Shown: piece after piece, positions 1 to 9,500 of the stretch
How the letters are laid out: every line of letters starts with the position of its first letter
Position numbering within the stretch: position 1 is the stretch's first letter
Assembly (NCBI GenBank): GCA_017384225.1
Contig: JAFNUD010000026.1
Location: 1-63,585 of the forward strand
From: Paludibacteraceae bacterium
GTDB lineage: Bacteria > Bacteroidota > Bacteroidia > Bacteroidales > Paludibacteraceae
Length of the DNA stretch: 63,585 nt
Reading direction: 5' to 3'
Program-made: the position numbers and the translations under genes
The notes under the pieces: generated by a model
Seen by the model: only the letters and a program-made list of their open reading frames with translations
What the model was told of the DNA's origin: nothing
The model's database searches: none

Positions 1-3000
1 AGTTGGAGCTACTTCACTGTCATCTTCCAATACGGTCATATGCAATACATAAGTTACTATACCGCACTCCAATGTGTCGTATGCATAGTGGTAACCCTCT
101 GTGGTGATTTCTTGACCACGCCATTCTATAGATTCACCTGGGCAAAGAACGGTGTCGCTCTTAAGAGTAGTATCACATGGAACTGGTTCTGGATCAATAG
201 GTTTGAGGTCAACCACCTTGAGGTACATCTCGGTTGGATTAGGAATCAACGCACGACCTTGTGGTTGAGAACCTGCATTTAGCAAGACTTCAAGTTGCTT
301 CAACAAAAGTTGTACTAAATTCTCAAAATTAGCATAAGGAACGCGAATATCATCATTTCTACCAAAGTCAAATGTTTGAGTAGAAGTAGAAATTGCGGTT
401 GTGTCTTCGCAATCTGCATAGATAGCAGTAACCAAAGTTGCTTTTTTATTCAACTCTAAGTCGTTATCAATAGTGAGTTTGATACCTCTTCTTATTGCAG
501 CTGCAGAAAGGTTGTAAAGCGAAGCAATATCCAACTTATAAAGATTGCCTACGAGCAATGATTTGAGCGAAATAGGAGCATTCCAGTTCAATGGCTCAAT
601 AGTAGCACAAGGATCTGGAACTGTATCACAAGAATCACATGGAACAGTGCCTACACAAATCGTCAAATCGTGATTTGATTTAAGACGGATATAGCATGAC
701 GCATCATCTCCAATATATTTGCTGTATTCCTTCAGTTGATCGTTCAGGTACGTAGGAGAAAGTGTCAGAGCCAAAGAATCCTCAAATGGAATTGTTTTTC
801 TCTCTGTAATACTCAACATCATAGGACAAACAGGAGATGCCTCTGCTTCGATAGTCACATCAGCTGGATTTTCCTTATATAATGTAACATTGAGTGATTC
901 ATTCAGATTCTTAACTATATTCGTATTTACTCTAAACAACTTATCTTCATTGGCTTTCAACTCATAGCAACCTGGCAATAAGAGGTCTTGAGCTGAACCA
1001 CAAACAGGACCTGTTGGATCAATGCTGAAAGCGAATGGATTGTCAGCAGTTACTTGGAACAACAACTCGGTGACATCCGAATCAATGAATTTGCGAACAG
1101 CTTGGAAGAACAAGCGTGGGATACGCACTGAGAACTCACGGTTGTGGAGGTGTTGACCCAATATATGTGCTGGAATCTTAGCATTTACCTTGGTCAAAAT
1201 ACCATACTTGCAATCCACAGTCATACCAGCAGAGAATGAAATCGCATTGCTGCTCAGGTTCTCGAAAGTGAATTTTGGCAAACGACCCATATCTGCAAGC
1301 AGGTCATTAGAGAACTTATACCAAGTAGTACCTGGTTTGTGTGTATATTTCTCACCTACCTTCACATCTACATGGTTGATGCAGTTTGTTGGCTCTTCAA
1401 CCGTTGCATCAATCAAGGTAGCACCCAATTCAATCTTGCCTTCGGTGATTACTGCTACATATACATTATTAATAGGGTTGGTTGCTACAAAGCTATAGTC
1501 AATCACTTTATCCACGCTACGACCTGGCAATACAGGTACGATAGTTGGCATAACCACCTTCAGCGGACAAGTGAGAGAAGCCATAGAAGCCACCCATACA
1601 ATCTCATCAGAATGGTTGGTGAAGGTCAGTTTCAGGTGACTGCCTGAAGCCTTAACAGTGTTCAAATCAAAATTGTACCATTGCGCATCGCGAGAATTGA
1701 TAACAGCACCCTTCTCCCAATCGAAGACGATAGCGTCGTCGCAGCCGAGCATAGTACCAAGATTCAAATCGAAGCCAAATACCATTGGTTGGTCAGCCTT
1801 AACTGACAAATAAAACTCAGAAATCTCCTTGTCAGTAAGAGCACTCGCCAATTGGTAGAGGCCACTTGGATAATAGCTTGTCAAGTCGAACCATGTTGGT
1901 ACGGTTTGAGTGATTGTAGTAGCAATACCATACTTGCAATCTGCAGTTGCACCAAAGGTCACATTGGCGTCCTGCTTACCATTGTTGATAATGGTCAGTT
2001 TCTCCAAGAGTCCCAAGTCCTTCAAGAAGTCGCCAGTTACGCGATACCATTGGGTCTTACCTGGCTCCAAGTGGTACTCTACGCCCTTCTCCAGCGTTTG
2101 GTAAGTCGCCTCACAATAAGATGGATCTACCAATGCAGAGATACGCTTTGCTTTGATCTCGATCTCAGCATTGAAATCCAATGAAACCATATTCATCAAA
2201 TCTGCTTGTGATCTCACAGAAGCAAACTCTGCCAAGCTCTTAGCAGTAGTAGGCATCATGGTTACAGACACATACGCTTTTCCTAATGGAGAAGCAGCCA
2301 ACAAACTGTAATCCACCACTTTGCTAATGCTCATACCTGCAGGAACAGGGCAGATAAATGGAATAGTATCGGTAGAGTTGCAATCCAGCAAGATAGAACC
2401 CATAACCAACACTACTGAATTATAATGGTTGGTGAAAGAGAGTTGTACGTGCTCTTCATTTTTCTTGAGCGAAGTAATATCCAGTTCATACCACTTGGTC
2501 ATGAGCGCCTTTTGCTTAACAGAAGAGTTCCAGTCAAAAGCATAACTATCCTCGCAAGTAGGTGCAAGGATTGCTGGGGTAGAAGGAGCAGATGGATCTA
2601 CTGGCTTAGAGGTCTCCAACTTCACATGCTCAATCACGAGATTCAATGTCTCGTCGGTTGTCAAACGGAAATAAGCTACATCTGTATTAACACTCTCAAT
2701 TTGCTTGTTAGGAATATTGATTTCCAACTCAGCACCAGCTGCCACGAGCAAGTTCTTCTCTTGTACATTATTAGAAGTTACTGGAGTAGAGAATGCAATC
2801 TCTTGTTTGAGATTAACAGCCACGCCATTGGTATTAGCGATATGGCATACAGTCTTGTAACCAACAGGTGCTTTCAATGCAGCCAAATCCACCTTCAACA
2901 CGGTCTTACCGTTAAGCGAATACTCTTTGCCAATCTCCAATACTGGAGCTGCGCTTGGATTGAAGAGCTCAACCGCAGGAGGCAATACCTCTTCTTCTGC

Positions 3001-3900
3001 TTTTAAGGTAACTGCTTGATCAGTAGTCAACTTGAGATATACATAATCTCTTGTCATTTGGTCAAGGAAGAAGCGTCCGAGAGCCTCTTTTACCTCGCCA
3101 CCAGCAAGGATAGCCCAATCGTAATCCAAAAGGATAGCACTAGCAGGGCAGTCTGCATAGAGATCAAAATTCACATTAGCCTCAACAGCACCGTTGTTCT
3201 CAACTACGAAGTTGAGCTTCTTGCCGCTGTTTTTCACTGCATTGAGGTCCAGATAGAACCATGTCTCGCCCGCCTCTACAGTTTCGCCAGCCCATTGGAA
3301 ATCAACTGCTTTGGTACAAGCATCATCCACAATCTCAGCTGTCTCATACACATCAGCTGCAATAGCGATTTGCTTGTTAGAGGAAACTTGCAGATAGACA
3401 TTGCTCAAACCATACTGCACCAATTGGATCAAAGACACCTGACTCAAATCCCCAAACAACTTTGACAAGGCATCTTTAGCTTGACCTTCATCAATAGCAG
3501 AGAGATCGTAAGTGGTAGGCATAGTCCAAACCACGTGTTTTTTACCCTCAATAGAATAAGTCTCTGTTGCATCATCACCTACATACTGCAACAAATCAAT
3601 TTCCTTAACTACCAATGAGATAGGGAATGGGAATTTGAGTACTGCACTACCAGACAACTCCACATTCGCCGTTTCATTAGCGAGGTTAGTTAAATAAAGA
3701 GCCACAGTAGGATCCTCGGCCTCTTTATTCAAGTTAGATAGCTTGATACAGTGCCAAGAAGTGGAATTCGCTTCATGGATGTATGTGCCATCCCAATCAA
3801 AGTCAATCGCATTCGCTTGACTTGAACCACTGCCATTTCCGACAGCCAACATGGTGGCGGTCATCAGCAAGGCAACGGCGGATAGTAAAAATTTACGCAT
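1..3900 (-). CDS. Giant modular secreted protein, C-terminal part beyond left edge
   Basis: An open frame runs from an ATG at 3900 on the minus strand to the window edge without a stop, giving at least 1,300 residues. It begins with a signal peptide (MRKFLLSAVALLMTATMLAV) and continues as repeated beta-rich modules of about 130-200 residues. Each has a W-Y/F-x-L/F-D-L core, a short Cys-containing strand and a closing strand of the type VYLxVxxxxxI. Close to the edge there is a segment with CPGESIEWRGQEI, a module also seen in the secreted protein at 22336-24582. A T9SS tail would be expected beyond the edge but cannot be seen. Role unknown; surface or exported protein by inference. A good promoter precedes it. 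Confidence 0.85.
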   Translation of the reverse strand, partial: MRKFLLSAVALLMTATMLAVGNGSGSSQANAIDFDWDGTYIHEANSTSWHCIKLSNLNKEAEDPTVALYLTNLANETANVELSGSAVLKFPFPISLVVKEIDLLQYVGDDATETYSIEGKKHVVWTMPTTYDLSAIDEGQAKDALSKLFGDLSQVSLIQLVQYGLSNVYLQVSSNKQIAIAADVYETAEIVDDACTKAVDFQWAGETVEAGETWFYLDLNAVKNSGKKLNFVVENNGAVEANVNFDLYADCPASAILLDYDWAILAGGEVKEALGRFFLDQMTRDYVYLKLTTDQAVTLKAEEEVLPPAVELFNPSAAPVLEIGKEYSLNGKTVLKVDLAALKAPVGYKTVCHIANTNGVAVNLKQEIAFSTPVTSNNVQEKNLLVAAGAELEINIPNKQIESVNTDVAYFRLTTDETLNLVIEHVKLETSKPVDPSAPSTPAILAPTCEDSYAFDWNSSVKQKALMTKWYELDITSLKKNEEHVQLSFTNHYNSVVLVMGSILLDCNSTDTIPFICPVPAGMSISKVVDYSLLAASPLGKAYVSVTMMPTTAKSLAEFASVRSQADLMNMVSLDFNAEIEIKAKRISALVDPSYCEATYQTLEKGVEYHLEPGKTQWYRVTGDFLKDLGLLEKLTIINNGKQDANVTFGATADCKYGIATTITQTVPTWFDLTSYYPSGLYQLASALTDKEISEFYLSVKADQPMVFGFDLNLGTMLGCDDAIVFDWEKGAVINSRDAQWYNFDLNTVKASGSHLKLTFTNHSDEIVWVASMASLTCPLKVVMPTIVPVLPGRSVDKVIDYSFVATNPINNVYVAVITEGKIELGATLIDATVEEPTNCINHVDVKVGEKYTHKPGTTWYKFSNDLLADMGRLPKFTFENLSSNAISFSAGMTVDCKYGILTKVNAKIPAHILGQHLHNREFSVRIPRLFFQAVRKFIDSDVTELLFQVTADNPFAFSIDPTGPVCGSAQDLLLPGCYELKANEDKLFRVNTNIVKNLNESLNVTLYKENPADVTIEAEASPVCPMMLSITERKTIPFEDSLALTLSPTYLNDQLKEYSKYIGDDASCYIRLKSNHDLTICVGTVPCDSCDTVPDPCATIEPLNWNAPISLKSLLVGNLYKLDIASLYNLSAAAIRRGIKLTIDNDLELNKKATLVTAIYADCEDTTAISTSTQTFDFGRNDDIRVPYANFENLVQLLLKQLEVLLNAGSQPQGRALIPNPTEMYLKVVDLKPIDPEPVPCDTTLKSDTVLCPGESIEWRGQEITTEGYHYAYDTLECGIVTYVLHMTVLEDDSEVAPT

Positions 3901-3995
3901 CACTTTGATTTTTTGTTTGTTAATAAATTATTGTTATTTTGTTTTCTTTCTCTGTTTTTTGGGCGGGATACAATACCACACAATAAATCAGGCTG

Positions 3996-4027
3996 CAAAA
4001 TTACTACATTTTTCGCAATTGTGCAAA
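3996..4027 (-). promoter_or_regulatory. Bacteroidetes-type promoter for the left-edge secreted protein gene
   Basis: On the minus strand TTTG (4027-4024), 20 nt, then TAATTTTG (4003-3996). This matches the Bacteroidetes -33/-7 consensus and lies about 95 bp upstream of the ATG at 3900. Confidence 0.7.
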
Positions 4028-4295
4028 TAAATTCGACATTTTTTGCTATAACGAGTGCATTTTTATAGTAAAAAAAGCACAACGGGGGGGGGTATTTCGC
4101 TGATTTACAGTCAATTACAACCAACACGCATAGCAAACATATTAGGCAAAAAAAATACACCCTTCGGGCACCCCTCACGTACAGAGTGGTAACGGAGTGG
4201 TAACCGAAGATACGAGTGAGGCGGAACAAGGGAAATTGATTAAACCCAAATCGGTCATTAGATTTGGGTAAAAAACAAAATTTTCTTGATTTGGG

Positions 4296-4335
4296 TAAAA
4301 AAACGACGAAAGGTCAGGGAAATCCCAACCTTTCG
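4296..4335 (-). terminator. Rho-independent terminator after the 4363-5331 gene
   Basis: On the minus strand CGAAAGGT (4335-4328) pairs with ACCTTTCG (4314-4307), with an inner GGGA/TCCC pairing. The stem is followed within a few bases by a run of T (4303-4296). It lies about 30 bp after the stop of the upstream gene. Confidence 0.75.
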
Positions 4336-4362
4336 CAGTATATCGGTTTAGCAGCTATACTA

Positions 4363-5331
4363 TTATAGTTTGCTACCCAAAACGGTATATTTCACGCCAT
4401 CGCGGAGGATATAGAGTTCACCATTGGTGCTCAATACAAGGTGAGCATCTGTGGTAGGAGCAGTGAGATTGTCGCAGCCAGTAGGCGTATTTGGTTCAGA
4501 AGGTTTCCCGTTGGCTGTTACATTCAAGTGAATACGTCCCACTCCATAGTGATCCCAGAAATACACGTAGAGTTTCTCTTGATTATCACGCGCATTTTTG
4601 AGTAGTTCAGCATCAAGCGTATATGTACCATTTGCATCCATATACTCAACCACCTCTGGGTCAGCCATGCAATCACCGCGAGAGATTTCTAATGTACAGT
4701 TGCCGTCCGAAATCCACTCAATGGTAGCAGTAGCATTTTCTGGAATCAAGTTAGGATCCAGTTCAAAGACATCACCAGCGTGTGAGCTGACAAGTACCAT
4801 GTTTGGCAACATTGGCAAGCAATCATCGCAGGTGGATTCAGGACCTGTGCCATAAGCTGCAAGAATAAAACGCGTCTCCACACCTTCCTCCTCTGGTGCA
4901 ATGCAGAAATACATTTTGGTTGCAAGTCCAGTTGCACCATGCTCTTCTAACACCTTGTTGATGTCTTCGGAAGTCACATCACGCGTTTGGTTGCTGGTAA
5001 TCACATAATCTCTGTAAAGTCCATTGCCTGGTGAGTTTTCGCATTTCTGTGTCACGATGAACTTAACATTCGTATCCGAAAAAAGATACACTGTCAAACC
5101 TTTCAAAAACAATTTAGATGAAGTAGCATACCAAACCGTATCTGTGATAGTAATATCAAGTGGATCTTTTAAATTCGCGAGCATATTCACCTTACTCTGA
5201 TTTTTGCAATCGCAATAGTAAGATGGGAAGTCCGGTTCCCAACCATCGCAGTCGGTGGATACAGATTGATTAGCCAAAGCTGGTGCTGCCAAGAGGATGG
5301 CAGTAGAAATAAAAGTAAAAATCTTTTTCAT
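4363..5331 (-). CDS. Secreted protein with IRDGVKY-type C-terminal motif (paralogue 1)
   Basis: 322 residues with a signal peptide (MKKIFTFISTAILLAAPALA). The mature part has a Cys-rich start (CDGW...YYCDCKN), a strand pattern TVYLFSDTNVKFIV, and two Cys-anchored segments (STCDDC, NCTLEISRGDC) before LYVYFWDHYGVGRIHL. The last residues, LYILRDGVKYTVLGSKL, match the ends of the proteins at 5386-6354 and 57737-61138, which suggests a shared C-terminal sorting or anchoring signal. It is homologous over its full length to the next gene upstream; the 54-bp gap suggests one transcript. Function unknown; exported by inference. Confidence 0.85.
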   Translation of the reverse strand: MKKIFTFISTAILLAAPALANQSVSTDCDGWEPDFPSYYCDCKNQSKVNMLANLKDPLDITITDTVWYATSSKLFLKGLTVYLFSDTNVKFIVTQKCENSPGNGLYRDYVITSNQTRDVTSEDINKVLEEHGATGLATKMYFCIAPEEEGVETRFILAAYGTGPESTCDDCLPMLPNMVLVSSHAGDVFELDPNLIPENATATIEWISDGNCTLEISRGDCMADPEVVEYMDANGTYTLDAELLKNARDNQEKLYVYFWDHYGVGRIHLNVTANGKPSEPNTPTGCDNLTAPTTDAHLVLSTNGELYILRDGVKYTVLGSKL

Positions 5332-5385
5332 TGTTGTGTTGTTTTATTTTAATTTAGAATTATTTTATCAAGTCTATCGTGCAAA

Positions 5386-6354
5386 TTAGAATCTATTTCC
5401 CAAGATGGTATAACGTATTCCATTGCGGATTACATAGAGTACGCCATCGGTTCGCAGCACAAGTTGCTGTTTGTCAGCAGGCGCGTGCAATTGTTCCGAA
5501 GCAGTAGGTGTAGCAGGCTCCACGTATTCACTCAAGCGGATACGTCCGACCGTGTTGCTTGCGTGAGCAAAACGCAGATAAAGGCTTTCGCCCGTAGCTC
5601 GCACCTCATCCAGCAACTCCATGGGCAAGCGATAGGAATCCTCCGCAAGGAGCTCAGCCTGGATAATCGGCTCTGCGCTGCAATCGCCACGCGATACGCT
5701 GAAAGTGCAGTTCACATCACCAGCCCAGTGAACATCCACGCCATTGACAGCTGGCATATTCGCCACACTCAACTCATAGACATCGTTGGTGTGTGAACTA
5801 ACAAAAGTCATAGACATAAGTAGCGCATAGGCGTTCGTGCACGTGGACTCAGGACCTTGGTTGTTAGGATAGCACAAGAGTTGACCATTGCCCGATCCTG
5901 TAATGCGGAAATACACAGCCATGTTATCTGCAACACTTCCCGACATGCCCATCTCCGCCAGTTTCTCTTTGATCTTTTCGCTATCTATATCACGCGTTTG
6001 GTTGTTGAAAATCGTATAAGAATAGCTGGGTGAGAATAATGAGCAGTCGCCATACACATCAAAGGTGACATCGTTGTCCGAATAGAGGTAAACCGTCATA
6101 CCATTCTTGATGGTTTTGAAAGCGGTTTTGTACCACTTGCTGCCATCTACAGCAAGCGTAGATGGCAGTTTGAACTTAGCGGCATCTTCAAGACATTCGC
6201 AATAATAGGATGGTACGGCACCTGTTTTTTCAGTAAGTTCGCATAGCCAAGATGCTTTAGCAGGTGGGGTGATTGAATCAGCCCAGAGGCTCTGTAAGCC
6301 ACAAAAACTCATCAAAAGGAGCAGAGCAAGATATGTTTGATATTTCGTTTTCAT
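5386..6354 (-). CDS. Secreted protein with IRNGIRY-type C-terminal motif (paralogue 2)
   Basis: 322 residues, the same length and layout as its downstream neighbour at 4363-5331. It has a signal peptide ending near SLWADS, a Cys-rich start (SYYCECLEDA), TVYLYSDNDVTFDV, the pair STCTNAYA and NCTFSVSRGDC, then LYLRFAHASNTVGRIRL, and the tail LYVIRNGIRYTILGNRF. The two genes are a tandem duplication that has diverged. The N-terminal cluster and the SRGDC cysteines are conserved between them, so disulfides are likely. Probably first gene of a two-gene transcript, since a good promoter lies just upstream. Function unknown. Confidence 0.85.
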   Translation of the reverse strand: MKTKYQTYLALLLLMSFCGLQSLWADSITPPAKASWLCELTEKTGAVPSYYCECLEDAAKFKLPSTLAVDGSKWYKTAFKTIKNGMTVYLYSDNDVTFDVYGDCSLFSPSYSYTIFNNQTRDIDSEKIKEKLAEMGMSGSVADNMAVYFRITGSGNGQLLCYPNNQGPESTCTNAYALLMSMTFVSSHTNDVYELSVANMPAVNGVDVHWAGDVNCTFSVSRGDCSAEPIIQAELLAEDSYRLPMELLDEVRATGESLYLRFAHASNTVGRIRLSEYVEPATPTASEQLHAPADKQQLVLRTDGVLYVIRNGIRYTILGNRF

Positions 6355-6403
6355 TGTTTAAAAAAGTATTTTTTTGAATAGTGCTATTGCGGTTTTTTGA
6401 TAA

Positions 6404-6434
6404 CAAAAATACGCTGCGCTACGCTTGCTACAAA
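6404..6434 (-). promoter_or_regulatory. Bacteroidetes-type promoter for the 5386-6354 / 4363-5331 pair
   Basis: Minus strand: TTTG (6434-6431), 19 nt, TATTTTTG (6411-6404), 50 bp before the ATG at 6354. Confidence 0.6.
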
Positions 6435-6583
6435 AATAATTAAAAATCAGAGTGTTATGTTTAGTTTTTCGCTCAAATAAACGCATCACGCTGCATTGGT
6501 GAGCGAAAAACTAAAACAAATCAATAAAAATGATGTTGCTGTAATTAATTTATAATCATTGTATTACACGTGATCATAATAAA

Positions 6584-9500
6584 TTATCGCATTAGTATTT
6601 TTTGAACTTCGTTTTCGCCTGTAACCACATATACGCCAGCAGTTGGTAGGGTGACATCCACTGCGTTTTGTACCATGCCGTTGTAGAGGAGTACGCCAGT
6701 AGATGAGAGTACGCGCACATGTTGTGGCTCTGCCACTGCGATGTTGATACCATTGGTCGTCTTGGTGATGAAGAGGCTATGACCTTCGCTAACACCTGGA
6801 CGTTGTACATTGGTTGGCGTGTTGTTTTCGCTGCCGTTGGTATCATAGATCACCTGACCCGAAGTGGTGACGCCACGTGCAGGCATACCATTTCTTGAAG
6901 GGATATTTGCCATCAAGAAGGACTCTGTAGGATTCACATTCACACCAAATTTATTGTAGCTGAAAGTGGAGTGTTGCAAATCTCCAACATAATTCCAAAT
7001 ATACGTTTCTTCGGTGTTTACGGCATTGAAGGTGTGGTTACCCGTCAGTTTCGCATCATAGTTATTAGGAGCAAATTCGGTAGGGTCTGCATCTACCACC
7101 TCATTGATAGCGTCCGTTCCATCCACAATATGAGGGCCAGCAGTACTCTCGAAGATAAGGAATTTACCCGACCAGTAATCCCAATACTCACGAGAATCAA
7201 TATCGTCACCACATTTTGTACAGAAAGGCAAAAGCATAGAATAAGTCCTACCTTTGTGCATGAGTTTTCCATCAGAAGCATCAGCAAAAACCCATTCGGT
7301 ATTGAACTCTTTTCCTTCAGTACCTGTATATTGCCATACTCCGACATTCTCGTTGAGATAGAAGTCAGAGGTAGCCCAGTTGCTTCCGTTGTATGGCACC
7401 AACGCGGATTTACCGCGGAGGGTGTAAGCCCCCTTTCCATCCCAAGCGCCACTTGCCTTATCTTGGATTTTAGCCCAATCGATATACTCACGGTAGATGG
7501 TCTCGAAGTCCTTTGGTTGTCCAAGTGCTACAGTCACCGCAAAGAACGCAGCAAAGTCCGCATTGTGTTTTGCTTGCTCCAAGAGAATTTGACTTCTTCC
7601 TACTTGCACTTCCTCCCCATTTACTATGATAGTCTCTCCCTCCATATCTTGTAAGAGTTTCTCTGGATAAGTCTCCATGATATAGATATTTGCCACATCG
7701 AATGGAGCAGTGAAGGCTTTCCATACGTCAGCAGTAGCCGTGGTGATATAGTATATCTTATTTTCCACTTGGAATGGTTTTTCGTTGGTAATATAGTATT
7801 CTATTTCATCGCTCACATAACTTGGGTGCACTGGTAAGTATGCCTCACCCACATGTGCAGGGTTCTTTACAGGAGCTTGATAAGAGTCTTTACCAATCTC
7901 TGCGAGAATATTTTCATCAATCTTACAGTACATCAGGTTGACGATTTCCTCGTATTGCATGTCATTAGCCATTGCTACGGAGGCAGTGCCACCGACAGAG
8001 CCACCGTATCCACCATACTGTGCTGCAATCTCGGTCATACAGGTCTTCCAGAATGTTGAAGGCATATCTATCTCTGGTTGAGCAGAAGGCTCGAAGTCTG
8101 GGTCGAACCAGAAGTTGAGGAAGTCGTCGTCCTTATTATCCTTGGTACCATTGTTGTTAGGTGTGACACTCTTCACATTGTATCCTACAGGCACTTGGTG
8201 ATTAACAGGGTCTTCGTCCGATGTCACCACTTTCACCAAACCATTTTCGCCTTCGGTCCAACCGCCCTTCTTACCTGCATCAGGATTCTTAGGGAACTTA
8301 TACAGACCAAGGAGTTTACCCTCGTTACCTGCCTTGTCTTTAGGTGCACCACCCTTGCTGGTAGGAGAAGAACAAGCACGCATCATGCAGTGCGAACCAC
8401 CCTTAACGAAGGTGTTTTGTGGTGTACGCAAGCAGGAGGTAGTAGTGAGTTCATTTCCGCTTGCATCGGTATCCATGAGGTAGTATTGGCGGTAGTTGGC
8501 AGCCACTTCCATAGTAAGAACGGTAGTCGTACCATCGTTGAAGTTGACCGTACCACCTACACCATCGGTACCCATACCGTATGCCAAGAAGATACCAGCA
8601 AATTTACCTATACGTTCGCAAATAGCCATTGAACTTACGTAGTTGGTAGATACAATTTGTGCGTTTTGCAACTCTACTTGACCACCATTGAAGTTCACGG
8701 TAGTGTTTTCCGCACCCATATCAATGGATGGCGCATTGTTGTGTTGTTTTTGCAGACTGAGGAAGCCATTGGTGCGTTTTCCTGCACCAGTCTTGGTGTG
8801 TTGCGATGCTGGCCACTCGTCGGTAAAGTTGAGAACCGTGGTTGTCGTTTTATAGTAGGTATCATCTATCAAACGAATCTGTACAGCAGGCGATACTTGG
8901 AACGCACGTCCCGCAGCAGACTGCAAGAAGCAACCGTAGTTACTCTTGAGCAAAGAGGAATCCAACGTACAGATGGTGACATTCATTGGATTGTCCTCAT
9001 TGTCTTTGTTGTTACAAGCAAATACTAAGACAGCACCCGAACCGCAAGAATATGCACTTGAGAAACTGTTACCATCTTGACGATCTACGAATGAGTGACC
9101 GTCGTGGGTCTTAGCGCGGCTGTAGATATAGCAGTCTTGCAGATAGACATTGATGGACTGACCTGCATTCGCACGGAAATACCACACACCTTCATCGCCC
9201 TTGGTGTAACCTGTAGAAGCGTATGGGCAGAAACCTGTGATATACATGCTGACAGCGGTTTGTCCATCAGGTATTTGCACGGCATCCATATCCTCTTGCG
9301 AAGTTTCGTTCCATGCTTTCTCTTTGGAGTTAGCATTCTCGACACTCTTATGGAATTGATATTGAGTACCGTTCTTCTTGTAAATATAACATGGTGTCTT
9401 AGCATTAGAACCGAGGAGAGTGTTAGGTTGGTTGATGGTTTTACTACCATCGGAAGTGGTAGTTTCGCCATACACGACTACATAATCGAACAGCGCATCA

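Larger units (their letters stand above)
3901..4362. other. Gene-free stretch with G9 tract and hairpins
   Basis: This 462-bp gap holds the promoter of the left-edge gene (3996-4027), a run of nine G on the plus strand (4084-4092) followed by TATTTCGCTGATT, and a hairpin-rich part. An inverted repeat ACCCAAATC/GATTTGGGT (about 4245-4270) is followed by a second copy of GATTTGGGTAAAAAA at about 4288-4303 and the terminator of the next gene. A 109-codon frame over 3900-4229 lies on top of the promoter and is not considered a gene. Confidence 0.6.

Noticed and set aside
3900-4229. 109-codon minus-strand frame
   Set aside because: It covers the promoter of the left-edge gene and has low-complexity composition.
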